Below are positions 25,573 to 34,394 of a stretch of DNA of 64,000 bases, one piece after another. A program made the position numbers and the translations under genes. The first letter of the stretch is position 1, and the number at the start of each line of letters is the position of its first letter. This stretch comes from Ectobacillus sp042610425 (lineage in GTDB: Bacteria > Bacillota > Bacilli > Bacillales > Bacillaceae_G). The notes below the pieces were generated by a model. That model was not told the DNA's origin. It was given only the letters and a program-made list of their open reading frames with translations, and ran no database searches. The stretch is taken from the NCBI RefSeq assembly GCF_042610425.1, contig NZ_JBGJZM010000003.1, positions 170,562-234,561 on the forward strand, given 5' to 3'.

Positions 25573-27090
25573 ATGGATATGAAAGATCGCATTCGTAGCA
25601 AAGAGTTACTTGACCGCATTGTATCACCGGAAGAAGCGGCATCATGGATTCAAGATGGAATGACATTAGGACTTAGCGGATTTACAAGAGCTGGAGATGC
25701 GAAAGCTGTTCCTCATGCGTTAGTTAAACGAGCAGAAAAAGAGTCTTTTAAAGTGAATGTATTCACAGGAGCATCATTAGGATGCGATACTGATAAAATG
25801 TTTGCAGAAGCTGGAATTATAAATAAACGTTTACCGTTTCAAGTGGATAAAACAATGCGTAAAAAAATTAACCAAGGTGATCTTTATTTTGTCGACCAAC
25901 ATTTATCTATAACAGCCGAGTTAATTAGAGCGCATGTGTTAAATAAAATAGATTTTGCAATTTTGGAAGCGGTTGCTATTACAGAAGATGGAATGATTAT
26001 TCCATCAACAGCTGTTGGTAACAATGCAATATTTGCAGAGGATGCAAATAATATTATTGTTGAAATTAACATGGCACAACCCGCTTTATTAGAAGGGGTA
26101 CATGATATATATTCACCAAAGGCACAAGGGGAACGCGGCCCAATTCCGCTTTCAAAAGTGGACGATCGAATTGGAACAAAAGGAATTCAAGTAGATCTTA
26201 ATAAAATTAAGGGAATTGTTATTTCAGACCAACCTGATTCTGCTTCTTTAAATGTACCGCCAGATGAAGAAACACAAATCATGGCAAATCACTTAATGGA
26301 TTTTTTACGAAAAGAAGTTAAAGAGGGACGTATGCCAGAAACTCTTGCACCGCTTCAATCCGGTATTGGAAGTGTTGCAAATGCTGTACTAGATGGATTT
26401 ATCGAGTCAGAATTCAAAGATTTAGAAGTATACTCTGAGGTATTACAAGATGCTGTATTTAATTTAATTGATGCTGGTAAGGTGCGCTTTGCATCTTGTA
26501 CCTCAATTACATTATCTCAAGAAAAAATGGATCAAGTATATAATAATTTTGAAAAATACCGTGATAAGATTGTAATAAGACCGCAAGAAATTTCAAACTC
26601 TCCTGAGGTTGTCCGTCGCATCGGTACAATTTCTATCAATACTGCATTAGAAGCTGACATTTACGGAAATGTAAATTCGACGCATGTATTAGGAACGAAT
26701 ATGATGAATGGTATTGGCGGATCAGGTGACTTTGCTCGTAATGCACGTCTTGGCATTTTCGTAACAAAATCAATTGCTAAAGGCGGAAAAATTTCTAGTA
26801 TCGTACCGTTTGTTTCTCACGTAGATCATACAGAACATGATGTGGATGTCCTTGTAACTGAACAAGGATATGCTGACTTGCGTGGATTAGCACCAAGAGA
26901 ACGTGTTGAATTAATTATTGAAAATTGTGTGCATCCAATGTATCGTGCACAACTAAGAGAATATTATTATGAAGCTCTTACTCGTGGTGGACAAACTCCA
27001 CATGTGATCGAAAAGGCACTTTCTTGGCACGCAAACTTTGCTAAAAATGGAACAATGCTTTTAGAAAAAACGGAAAATGTTGAAGCATAA
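25573..27090 (+). CDS. Acetyl-CoA hydrolase / acetate-succinate CoA-transferase family, copy 1
   Basis: CoA-transferase of 505 residues from the acetyl-CoA hydrolase/transferase family (succinate:acetate CoA-transferase group). The catalytic glutamate lies in VYSEVLQDAV, and the glycine-rich GIGGSGDFARNA and QGYADLRGLAPRER are family signatures. It probably exchanges CoA between acetyl- or succinyl-CoA and a short acid. A second copy lies at 28039-29559 with a LytTR regulator between. GGAGAGAG precedes the ATG, and a terminator follows. Confidence 0.87.
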   Translation: MDMKDRIRSKELLDRIVSPEEAASWIQDGMTLGLSGFTRAGDAKAVPHALVKRAEKESFKVNVFTGASLGCDTDKMFAEAGIINKRLPFQVDKTMRKKINQGDLYFVDQHLSITAELIRAHVLNKIDFAILEAVAITEDGMIIPSTAVGNNAIFAEDANNIIVEINMAQPALLEGVHDIYSPKAQGERGPIPLSKVDDRIGTKGIQVDLNKIKGIVISDQPDSASLNVPPDEETQIMANHLMDFLRKEVKEGRMPETLAPLQSGIGSVANAVLDGFIESEFKDLEVYSEVLQDAVFNLIDAGKVRFASCTSITLSQEKMDQVYNNFEKYRDKIVIRPQEISNSPEVVRRIGTISINTALEADIYGNVNSTHVLGTNMMNGIGGSGDFARNARLGIFVTKSIAKGGKISSIVPFVSHVDHTEHDVDVLVTEQGYADLRGLAPRERVELIIENCVHPMYRAQLREYYYEALTRGGQTPHVIEKALSWHANFAKNGTMLLEKTENVEA

Positions 27091-27117
27091 GTTTTCATAT
27101 ATCGCTGGTTAATTTTT

Positions 27118-27154
27118 AAAAAAGCTACATACATTACCTGTATGTAGCTTTTTT
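27118..27154 (+). terminator. Intrinsic terminator
   Basis: A perfect stem AAAAAAGCTACATACA / TGTATGTAGCTTTTTT with a 4-base loop, after CoA-transferase copy 1. Confidence 0.92.
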
Positions 27155-27268
27155 GTATATACATATAGCAAGTATCCTTGTACTTCAAAATGCTCATAGA
27201 AAATATTCGAAAAAAATTGTAAAATTATAAATAATAAATAAACCTATATAAAGTGAAGGGTGTGGACG

Positions 27269-27913
27269 ATGAAAGGTTTTACGATAGAATCTTTATTAGA
27301 TGTAATAAGTGAATTGCTTTCAGACGAAACATCAATAGCTGTAGCCAACACAAAAGAGTATGTATATTATCGTCCGAGCGATCGAATTAATCTGAAAATT
27401 AAGCCGGGTGATCTCGTAAAGCAAGGAACAATCACCTATAAAGCCTTAACTACAGGCGAGAAAATAGCTGAGTTTGTGAATCGTGATATATTTGGTGTAC
27501 CTTACCAAGGACGGGCAGTCCCATTTTATTATGAAGGGGAGCTTGTAGGTTGTGTAACAACTATTTATCCAGCCTTAATTAATGGTAAATCATTTGTGAC
27601 GGTGAAAGTAAACGATGGATATGTTCCTATATCGCTTCAAAAGGTAATTTATGTGGAAGCAAAGGATAGAAGGACATTTGTATATGCTGAACAGTGTGTA
27701 GGAACACATAAATATTCCCTGCAGGAGTTCGAGTATTTTCTGCCCAAAGATATCTTTATACGCTGTCATCGCTCCTTTATCGTAAATGTAAACTTTATTA
27801 AAGAGATTTTTCCGGATATTCATTCTACCTTTATGCTAGTAATGAAAAATGAAGTCAAAATTCCTGTGAGTCAAACTTATTCTAGTTATTTCCGAAAAAT
27901 ACTTGGATTTTGA
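27269..27913 (+). CDS. LytTR-domain transcription regulator with an N-terminal sensor-like domain
   Basis: A 214-residue DNA-binding regulator. The C-terminal about 100 residues form a LytTR domain (VIYVEAKDRRTFVYA, FIRCHRSFIVNVNFIKEI, IPVSQTYSSYFRKIL). The N-terminal about 105 residues are not a phosphorelay receiver. They read as a PAS/GAF-like small-molecule sensor (IAVANTKEYVYYRPSDRINLKIKPGD) that suggests direct sensing without a kinase. It is monocistronic between two paralogous CoA-transferases, the obvious targets. ATG at 27269 follows GAAGGGTG. The sensor reading and the targets are inference. Confidence 0.85.
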   Translation: MKGFTIESLLDVISELLSDETSIAVANTKEYVYYRPSDRINLKIKPGDLVKQGTITYKALTTGEKIAEFVNRDIFGVPYQGRAVPFYYEGELVGCVTTIYPALINGKSFVTVKVNDGYVPISLQKVIYVEAKDRRTFVYAEQCVGTHKYSLQEFEYFLPKDIFIRCHRSFIVNVNFIKEIFPDIHSTFMLVMKNEVKIPVSQTYSSYFRKILGF

Positions 27914-27947
27914 TGTTAATACTGTTTCGAACGTAAAAAACGTTCTT

Positions 27948-28009
27948 TATCCGTATTTTTACTAATTGTATCCGTATTGTTATAATACACGTATGATATC
28001 GGTTACAAT
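27948..28009 (+). promoter_or_regulatory. Promoter region of CoA-transferase copy 2 with 21-bp-spaced repeats
   Basis: TATCCGTATT occurs at 27948-27957 and 27969-27978, exactly 21 bp apart, the two-turn spacing typical of LytTR direct repeats. Downstream, CGGTTACAATAGATGAAAAA (28000-28019) is also conserved upstream of copy 1 at 25530. The likely minus 10 is TACAAT at 28004-28009; no good minus 35 is seen, as expected for an activated promoter. Confidence 0.5.
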
Positions 28010-28038
28010 AGATGAAAAACGGGAGAGAGGGATAAAAA

Positions 28039-29559
28039 ATGGAATATCAAAATCGTATAAGAAATTCACATCTACTTGATCGTGTTGTTAGTGGTGCAGA
28101 AGCTGCTAGTTGGATTAAGAACGGTATGAGTGTTGGGTTTAGTGGATTTACCTCTTCAGGCGATCCAAAAGTAGTCCCTGTAGCCCTAGCAGAACAAGCA
28201 AAAAAATCAGGCGAGCCCTTTAAAATTAATGTGTTTACAGGAGCATCTGTTGGACCAGATATTGATACAGTTTTATCAGAAGCTGGTATCGTTGGTCTAC
28301 GTCTCCCTTTCCAATCTGATAAAGTAATGCGTAAAGAAATAAATAAAGGAAATATTGAGTATTTGGATACTCATTTATCTGATACAGCAGATATGCTTCG
28401 AAATAAAATTATATCTGTAGACATCGCAGTCGTGGAAGCGCTTTCGATTACAGAGGAAGGCTATATCGTACCGACAACTTCTGGAGGAAATAGTTGTATT
28501 TTCGTAGAAAATGCTAAAGAAGTTATTGTTGAATTAAACATGGCTCAGTCTATTGAACTAGAAGGATTCCATGATGTATACAATCCAGGTCCAAACGAGG
28601 GACGTGGGCCGATTCCGATAACTGCAGTGGACCAAAGAATCGGTGATCCTTTTATCAAAGTAGATCCTGAAAAAATTAGAGGCATTGTAATAACAAATCA
28701 GCAAGATACACCGAAAAAGCTTGTTGAACCAGATGAAGAAACAAAGATGATTGCTAATCATTTAATTAATTTCTTACGCGAGGAAATAAAGTCTGAGAGA
28801 TTACCAGAACCATTGCCACCACTTCAATCAGGAGTTGGCTCTGTTGCAAATGCAGTTTTCTATGGTTTCTTACATTCAGAGTTTCATGATTTGACGTTGT
28901 ACTCTGAAGTATTACAGGATGCAGTAATTGACTGTATTGATGCTGGAAAGATTCGGTTTGCATCAGGCGGTGCCTTTACATTATCTCAAAAGAAAATGGA
29001 TCATGTATTTAGTAATTTAGAAAAATATAAGGATAAAATTGTTTTGCGTCCGCAAGAGATATCAAATAATCCAGAAGTTGCACGACGACTTGGGTTAATC
29101 ACGATAAATACAGCGCTTGAATTTGATATTTACGGAAATGTAAATTCTACTCATGTAATGGGTACAAATATGATGAACGGAATCGGTGGATCTGGAGACT
29201 TTACACGAAGTGGTCGTCTTACAATGTTTGTTACAAAGTCCATTGCAAAGGACGGTAAAATCTCAAGTGTTGTTCCATTTGCATCTCATATTGATCATAT
29301 TGAACATGATGTAGACGTGTTAATTACCGAACAAGGTGTTGCTGATTTACGTGGATTGACTCCAAAACAACGTGCGCTTGTTATTATTGAAAACTGTGCG
29401 CATCCAATGTATCGTCCGCAATTATTAGAATACTTTAATGAGGCGGTATTCCGTGGAGGTCACACGCCACATGTATTAGAAAAAGCGTTTTCTTGGCATG
29501 TAAACTATGGTAAGAATGGTACAATGCTAGAGGAGAAAGCGGTTAACGTTGAAGCGTAA
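28039..29559 (+). CDS. Acetyl-CoA hydrolase / acetate-succinate CoA-transferase family, copy 2
   Basis: Paralogue of 25573-27090 with the same architecture, 506 residues, catalytic region LYSEVLQDAV, glycine-rich GIGGSGDFTRSG and QGVADLRGLTPKQR. The two align end to end, both close with EKAxNVEA-like tails and both have a GGGAGAGAGG-type ribosome site. They also share promoter sequence, so the upstream region was duplicated with the gene. Divergence is substantial, so the duplication is not recent and the two may prefer different acids. A terminator follows. Confidence 0.87.
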   Translation: MEYQNRIRNSHLLDRVVSGAEAASWIKNGMSVGFSGFTSSGDPKVVPVALAEQAKKSGEPFKINVFTGASVGPDIDTVLSEAGIVGLRLPFQSDKVMRKEINKGNIEYLDTHLSDTADMLRNKIISVDIAVVEALSITEEGYIVPTTSGGNSCIFVENAKEVIVELNMAQSIELEGFHDVYNPGPNEGRGPIPITAVDQRIGDPFIKVDPEKIRGIVITNQQDTPKKLVEPDEETKMIANHLINFLREEIKSERLPEPLPPLQSGVGSVANAVFYGFLHSEFHDLTLYSEVLQDAVIDCIDAGKIRFASGGAFTLSQKKMDHVFSNLEKYKDKIVLRPQEISNNPEVARRLGLITINTALEFDIYGNVNSTHVMGTNMMNGIGGSGDFTRSGRLTMFVTKSIAKDGKISSVVPFASHIDHIEHDVDVLITEQGVADLRGLTPKQRALVIIENCAHPMYRPQLLEYFNEAVFRGGHTPHVLEKAFSWHVNYGKNGTMLEEKAVNVEA

Positions 29560-29579
29560 ACTACTCTAATATAAATATT

Positions 29580-29617
29580 AAGAAGCTACACGTTATTTTA
29601 CGTGTAGCTTCTTTCTT
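29580..29617 (+). terminator. Intrinsic terminator
   Basis: Stem AAGAAGCTACACGT / ACGTGTAGCTTCTTT after CoA-transferase copy 2. Confidence 0.9.
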
Positions 29618-29949
29618 ATAATCTAGCTAAATTACATTTTAATTCGATTTTTGCGAATGACTAGAAGGGAAGAAGCTTATACACAACGAATACTACTATT
29701 CTAATAGTTATTGTTTTCCTTTGAATCTTATCAATTACCAGGTAAGATTTTTTCATTTATATAAGAATACATTTATTTACAAAAATGTAGTTATCAAACT
29801 TGTATTACATTTGGTAGAATGAAGAATAAGGAAACATTTAGTTTGACTGGTTAGCGCTAACTTTTGATTTATATGTCAAAGGCGGTCGTGGATATCCATG
29901 CTTACGAAAGTTTTCCTTTAATAGATACTTTGTGAAAGGAGAATTCTAT
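29618..29949. other. Intergenic region with two ordered elements
   Basis: A terminator-like hairpin AATCTTA / TAAGATT followed by TTTT lies at about 29724-29753. A perfect 12-bp palindrome GTTAGCGCTAAC at 29850-29861 lies just after TTGACT (29843-29848), a possible minus 35. No gene seen. Confidence 0.4.
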
Positions 29950-31716
29950 TTGCTTAATAGGATGAATTACGATAGTTACGTAATTATACAGCAAAGTATT
30001 TTAGACATGCTTAAGGATGGTGTATTTTGCCTTGATCTTAACGGGAATTTTACATTTATGAATAAGGAGGCAGAACGGCTTCTGAAAAGCAACAAAGAGG
30101 ATCTCATTGGCAAAAGTATATTAAAGGTGAGTAAGGATGCAAAGAGGATATTTTTAAAGTACAACAACACTTTTGAAGAGCAAATGCATATTGAGTTTGA
30201 AGAATATTATCGTCCCTTTCGTACTTGGTTCAAAGTTCGAGCTTATCAAGTTCAAGGTTATATCGTGATTCAATTTCAGGATATAACGATGAATAAGAAA
30301 TTGATTGAAGAAACTCTTTACCATCATAATGCTCTTTTTGAGTATCACCCAGATTTAGTGATGTTAATGAATTTGGAGGGAATGATACTCGACGTGAATC
30401 GTAAGTTTGTTGAGCTAACTGGATATACAGCAGATGAAATGGTTATGAACTCTTTTTTCTTGCTATGTAATGATGAACAAGCATCTCAATCTGTGCAAAA
30501 GGCCTCGCAAGGTGAAAGATTGAATGTGGAAATTTCTATAAAAAAGAAAGATGATATGTTGCTCGATGTGAATTTGTCACTTAATCCGGTTATTGCAAAT
30601 AAAGAGATTATTGGTATTTATGGGATTGCGAAGGACTTGACAGAAGTGAAATTCTCAAAAACAGAGATTGCTCGTCTTACGGATTTAAACGAGCTCATTT
30701 TGAATTCAGTTGCAGAAGGGATATACGGAATTGATTTGAAAGGTAACATTATATTCTGGAATTCATCTGCTAGACGAATGACGGGTTTTGTTAAGGAAGA
30801 ATTCAATAATCATTATCTTCATAATGGCAAAAATCAAACAGATGAAGATGGCTTAACGTCTTTTAATTGTTGTTTTCAAAACGAAACATCAATGCAGGTA
30901 GTAGAGGATATTTTCTGGAGAAAAGATGGTACTACGTTTCCGGTAGAATATGCGGCTACACCGATCTGCGAACAGGGTCAAACGGTAGGAACGGTAATTA
31001 CATTTCGTGATATAAGTGAGCGAAAGAGTGCAGAGGATATGCTGAGACAATCAGAAAAATTATCCGCTGTTGGTCAGCTAGCTGCAGGAATCGCACATGA
31101 AATTCGGAATCCGCTCACATCTTTAAAAGGATTCTTGCAACTTATGAAGGCAAACAATAGTCATAAGGCAGAATACTATGAAATTATGAATTCTGAATTT
31201 AACCGTATAGAGTCGATTTTAAGTGAGCTATTAATGGTCGCCAAGCCGCAAGCTTCTACCTTTACTGTATGTTCCATGAATCAAATCATTCATGAAGTGA
31301 CGACTCTCTTGGAAGCACAGGCGCTAATGAAAAATGTTCAGATTGTAAGTGAAGTAGAAGAAACGATTTTTGTATATTGCAATGGCAGTCAGTTGAAGCA
31401 GGTTTTTATAAATTTAATTAAAAATGCCATTGAAGCAATGAACAATGGTGGCATCATCTCAACTGTTGTAAAAAAACAAGAACAATATGCCATTATAAAA
31501 ATTTGCGATCAAGGGAAAGGAATTCCAAAAGACAAGCTTGATCAGTTAGGACGACCCTTCTTTTCAACTAAGGAAAAAGGAACGGGACTTGGTCTGATGG
31601 TTACATACCAAATCATAGAAAACCATCGAGGGAAAATGGAAGTACAAAGTGAGAAGGATGTAGGGACGTGCTTTACAATTACGCTTCCTATCGGACGGGC
31701 ATCCACTTTCTCGTAG
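29950..31716 (+). CDS. Soluble multi-PAS sensor histidine kinase
   Basis: Cytoplasmic kinase of 588 residues without membrane segments. Three PAS domains follow each other (about residues 12-115, 122-235 and 240-362, each ending in a DITxxK, DLTEVK or DISERK type boundary). Then come HisKA with IAHEIRNPLTSLKGFLQL and HATPase_c with N-box LIKNAIEAM, G1 DQGKGIP and G2 GTGLGL. This layout is like the sporulation kinases KinA/KinE. No response regulator is near. The start is TTG at 29950, 8 bases after AAAGGAG; an upstream GTG at 29932 is next best. Confidence 0.85.
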   Translation: MLNRMNYDSYVIIQQSILDMLKDGVFCLDLNGNFTFMNKEAERLLKSNKEDLIGKSILKVSKDAKRIFLKYNNTFEEQMHIEFEEYYRPFRTWFKVRAYQVQGYIVIQFQDITMNKKLIEETLYHHNALFEYHPDLVMLMNLEGMILDVNRKFVELTGYTADEMVMNSFFLLCNDEQASQSVQKASQGERLNVEISIKKKDDMLLDVNLSLNPVIANKEIIGIYGIAKDLTEVKFSKTEIARLTDLNELILNSVAEGIYGIDLKGNIIFWNSSARRMTGFVKEEFNNHYLHNGKNQTDEDGLTSFNCCFQNETSMQVVEDIFWRKDGTTFPVEYAATPICEQGQTVGTVITFRDISERKSAEDMLRQSEKLSAVGQLAAGIAHEIRNPLTSLKGFLQLMKANNSHKAEYYEIMNSEFNRIESILSELLMVAKPQASTFTVCSMNQIIHEVTTLLEAQALMKNVQIVSEVEETIFVYCNGSQLKQVFINLIKNAIEAMNNGGIISTVVKKQEQYAIIKICDQGKGIPKDKLDQLGRPFFSTKEKGTGLGLMVTYQIIENHRGKMEVQSEKDVGTCFTITLPIGRASTFS

Positions 31717-32253
31717 TGTAACACGTGCATTTTGAAATGAACGAGCTCTTGCAAATTAGAAATCACTATATCACGTATGTTTATCTTGTTTTTGTAAAAA
31801 AATCTGACATAAAAACAAACAATGGAGGTCACTAGTCATATACTAAATGTAACAAAACAATTCAAAAAACTGATTCGTTTATCCTTACTTTTTAACGGAA
31901 GTAAGACCATAAGCGAATAAGCCAGTTATAACTTTATGCAAAGAAGCAGTACATCCCAAGGTGTAGTCTGGGTATGTCTTCTATAAAGTGATAAGTGGCT
32001 TTTTTGTGGAATAATTTTGTATATATTCTTCGTGAATGGTCAACAAAATTAAATGCCCAAGTGACCTAATGCATGTAGTTCATGGATACGTTTTTGTATG
32101 CTACAATGAAATGCATAGAAGAATGGATACAGGGGAGATTTAAGGGGGAAGTGTTCAATTTAATCTTCGATAGCCCATACAGAGGGATTACTTTGTAGCA
32201 GAATAATTCGCAAAGCTTGCTGCATCTTGGATACATAGAAGGGAAGAAAATAA
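31717..32253. other. 537-bp intergenic region, possible gene remnant
   Basis: No confident gene and no TPP riboswitch motif that I can find before the ThiY-like gene. It contains an imperfect inverted repeat (31873-31918, outer arms ATTCGTTTAT / ATAAGCGAAT). It also has a GGAGGT followed by a 32-codon frame at 31824-31922 (beginning MEVTSHILNVTKQFKK) that resembles the start of an ABC ATPase and then stops. The latter may be a relic. Confidence 0.3.
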
Positions 32254-33252
32254 ATGAGAAAAGGTATTTTACTAACGATTATTACAGTATTTTTATTGTC
32301 TATTGTAGGATGTCAATCTGCACCAACAAAGCAGGATACGAGTGGGTTAACAAAGATCAGAGTCGTGTTGGACATGCTTCCTAACACCAATCATACGGGA
32401 CTCTATGTAGCCAAAACGAAAGAATATTATAAAAACCAAGGCCTAGATGTAACTATTATTCAACGAGGGAAAAACGAGTCGGTTGAACAAATGTTAGCTT
32501 CTGGTAAGGCTGAATTTGGGATTAGCTCTCAACAAAATGTTACTACTTCCCGTGCAGATGAGGTGCCAGTAGTGTCGATTGCTACTATTATGCAGCATAA
32601 TACAACGGCCTTTGCATCTTTAAAGAAAGATAATATTACATCACCCAAGGACTTCGAAGGAAAACGTTACGGCGGAGGGGGCACTCATGCTGAAGAAGCA
32701 ACCATTGATGGCATTATGAAGCAATATAATGCTAATTATAAAAAAGTTAATAAAGTTCTCTTAGGTCAAACGGATTTTCTAAAATCAATTGGACGTGACG
32801 CAGATTTTGAATGGATTTATTACGGCTGGGACGGCATTGAAGCAAAACGTACAGGTGTTGAATTAAATACAATTATGCTAAAGGATTTAAATACAGTACT
32901 AGATACCTATAGTCCCGTTATTGTAACGAGTGAAACCAATGCGGATAAATATAAAGATGTCGTTACGAAATTTATGGCCGCAACTGCCCAGGGTTATGAG
33001 TTTGCTATTAAAAATCCGACTGAAGCTGCGGATATTTTAATTCAAAATGTACCAGACATTAACAAAGATCTTGTAAAAGAAAGTCAAAAGTGGGTAAGTA
33101 CGAAATACCAAGATGACAGTCCGCAGTGGGGTGTGCAGAAGGAAAGTGTTTGGACAAATTATATGAATTTTTTAGTTGATAACCAAGTCATACGTTCACA
33201 AATCGAGGTAGACGAAGCATTTACCAACGATTTTCTACCGAAAGCAAAATAA
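32254..33252 (+). CDS. ThiY-like ABC transporter substrate-binding lipoprotein
   Basis: Extracytoplasmic binding protein of 332 residues from the NMT1/THI5-like family, which binds thiamine pyrimidine precursors in ThiY. A signal peptide ends in the lipobox LSIVGC, giving a lipid-anchored cysteine at residue 19. The ligand-pocket start VVLDMLPNTNHTGLYVAKTKEYY and GGGGTHAEEATID are typical of the ThiY group. The usual permease and ATPase genes (ThiX, ThiZ) are absent on both sides, so it is an orphan or uses parts encoded elsewhere. Ribosome site AGAAGGGAAG. Confidence 0.85.
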   Translation: MRKGILLTIITVFLLSIVGCQSAPTKQDTSGLTKIRVVLDMLPNTNHTGLYVAKTKEYYKNQGLDVTIIQRGKNESVEQMLASGKAEFGISSQQNVTTSRADEVPVVSIATIMQHNTTAFASLKKDNITSPKDFEGKRYGGGGTHAEEATIDGIMKQYNANYKKVNKVLLGQTDFLKSIGRDADFEWIYYGWDGIEAKRTGVELNTIMLKDLNTVLDTYSPVIVTSETNADKYKDVVTKFMAATAQGYEFAIKNPTEAADILIQNVPDINKDLVKESQKWVSTKYQDDSPQWGVQKESVWTNYMNFLVDNQVIRSQIEVDEAFTNDFLPKAK

Positions 33253-33294
33253 GTAGATTATAAAGATATTTGCGCCTTTTTTCAGGAGGTACAT

Positions 33295-33340
33295 ACAAAA
33301 ACCCACAGAGGTCAGCTAAACGACCTCGTGGGTTTTGTTT
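33295..33340. terminator. Bidirectional intrinsic terminator
   Basis: A long stem, ACAAAAACCCACAGAGGTC with GACCTCGTGGGTTTTGT, between the convergent binding-protein and glutaminase genes. Confidence 0.88.
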
Positions 33341-33372
33341 ATGTAAAGGACTTTTGAGAAAGCTTTTTTATA

Positions 33373-34305
33373 TCAAAACATGCTCCAATTTTCTTGTCGT
33401 GCTAGCATTTCTAGTAGCTTCACCCCGGCAACGCTGTTTCCTTTGTCATCTAAGGCAGGTCCGTATATACCAATGCCGGCTTGATTTTTTACCGATGCAA
33501 GAATACCACCAGCTACGCCGCTTTTTGCAGGAATGCCAACACGGATGGCAAATTCTCCGGAAGAATTGTACATACCACAAGTAACCATGAAGGTTTTGCA
33601 TATTTTCGTAATGTGAGCAGGGATGAGTTGCTTTTTCGTAAAGTGATCATAGCCATCACTCGCAAATAATAATCCAATGCGTGCTAGGTCTATACAATTA
33701 ATTAGAATGGCACATTGTTTTGTATATAATTCCATTAATTCTTCCACGCCGCATTCAATGATATTATTTTGTTTCATGTAGTAGCACAGAGAACGATTTA
33801 AATAGGCAGTTTCAAATTCGGAGCTTGCGATTTCATCCGAATAGGAAATGGATTTGTTGTCAGTAAGTTCTTTAACAAATTGTATGATGCGATCAAGTTT
33901 TTCCTTATTATTGTCTCCTGTAATCATGCTTGTTACTGCCAGTGCACCTGCGTTAATCATTGGGTTTAGCGGCTTAGAAGGATTTGTCGTTTCAAGTTTA
34001 ATAATACTGTTGAATGGATCTCCAGTCGGTTCCATTCCTACTTTAGAAAACACATAGTCGCTACCTCTATCCATAAGTGCAAGCGCGAGCAGAATGACCT
34101 TCGAAACGCTTTGCAATGAAAAGAGTGTGCTTGCATTACCAGCCGTTATGATTTCTTGATTTGTTGTAATGATAGCAATTCCTAAATCATCCTGATTTGC
34201 ACGATTGAGTGCGGGAATATAGGAGGCCAATTTTCCATTGGACGTATACGATTTTGCTTGTTTCAGTAATTGTTCGAGTTCGGTTGCTTCCATACATTGC
34301 ATCAT
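33373..34305 (-). CDS. glsA: Glutaminase
   Basis: Hydrolyses glutamine to glutamate and ammonia. The 310-residue protein belongs to the serine-dependent beta-lactamase-like glutaminase family. The catalytic pair is Ser66-x-x-Lys69 in LQSVSK. Other conserved segments are NPMINAGALAV, CYYMKQNNI and GIPAKSGVAGGI. Length matches YbgJ/YlaM-type enzymes. GGAGAGG lies about 9 bases before the ATG. It is a single-gene unit. Confidence 0.92.
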   Translation of the reverse strand: MMQCMEATELEQLLKQAKSYTSNGKLASYIPALNRANQDDLGIAIITTNQEIITAGNASTLFSLQSVSKVILLALALMDRGSDYVFSKVGMEPTGDPFNSIIKLETTNPSKPLNPMINAGALAVTSMITGDNNKEKLDRIIQFVKELTDNKSISYSDEIASSEFETAYLNRSLCYYMKQNNIIECGVEELMELYTKQCAILINCIDLARIGLLFASDGYDHFTKKQLIPAHITKICKTFMVTCGMYNSSGEFAIRVGIPAKSGVAGGILASVKNQAGIGIYGPALDDKGNSVAGVKLLEMLARQENWSMF

Positions 34306-34394
34306 CTCATCGTTCCTCTCCTATCTACTCTACTTATACAGTAAACGATTATCAAAGGAGATGAAATGATTATTACTTCGTTTTGATATAAAAA

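Noticed and set aside
31717..32253. TPP riboswitch before the ThiY-like gene
   Set aside because: No CTGAGA or GGGGTGC-type conserved blocks could be found.
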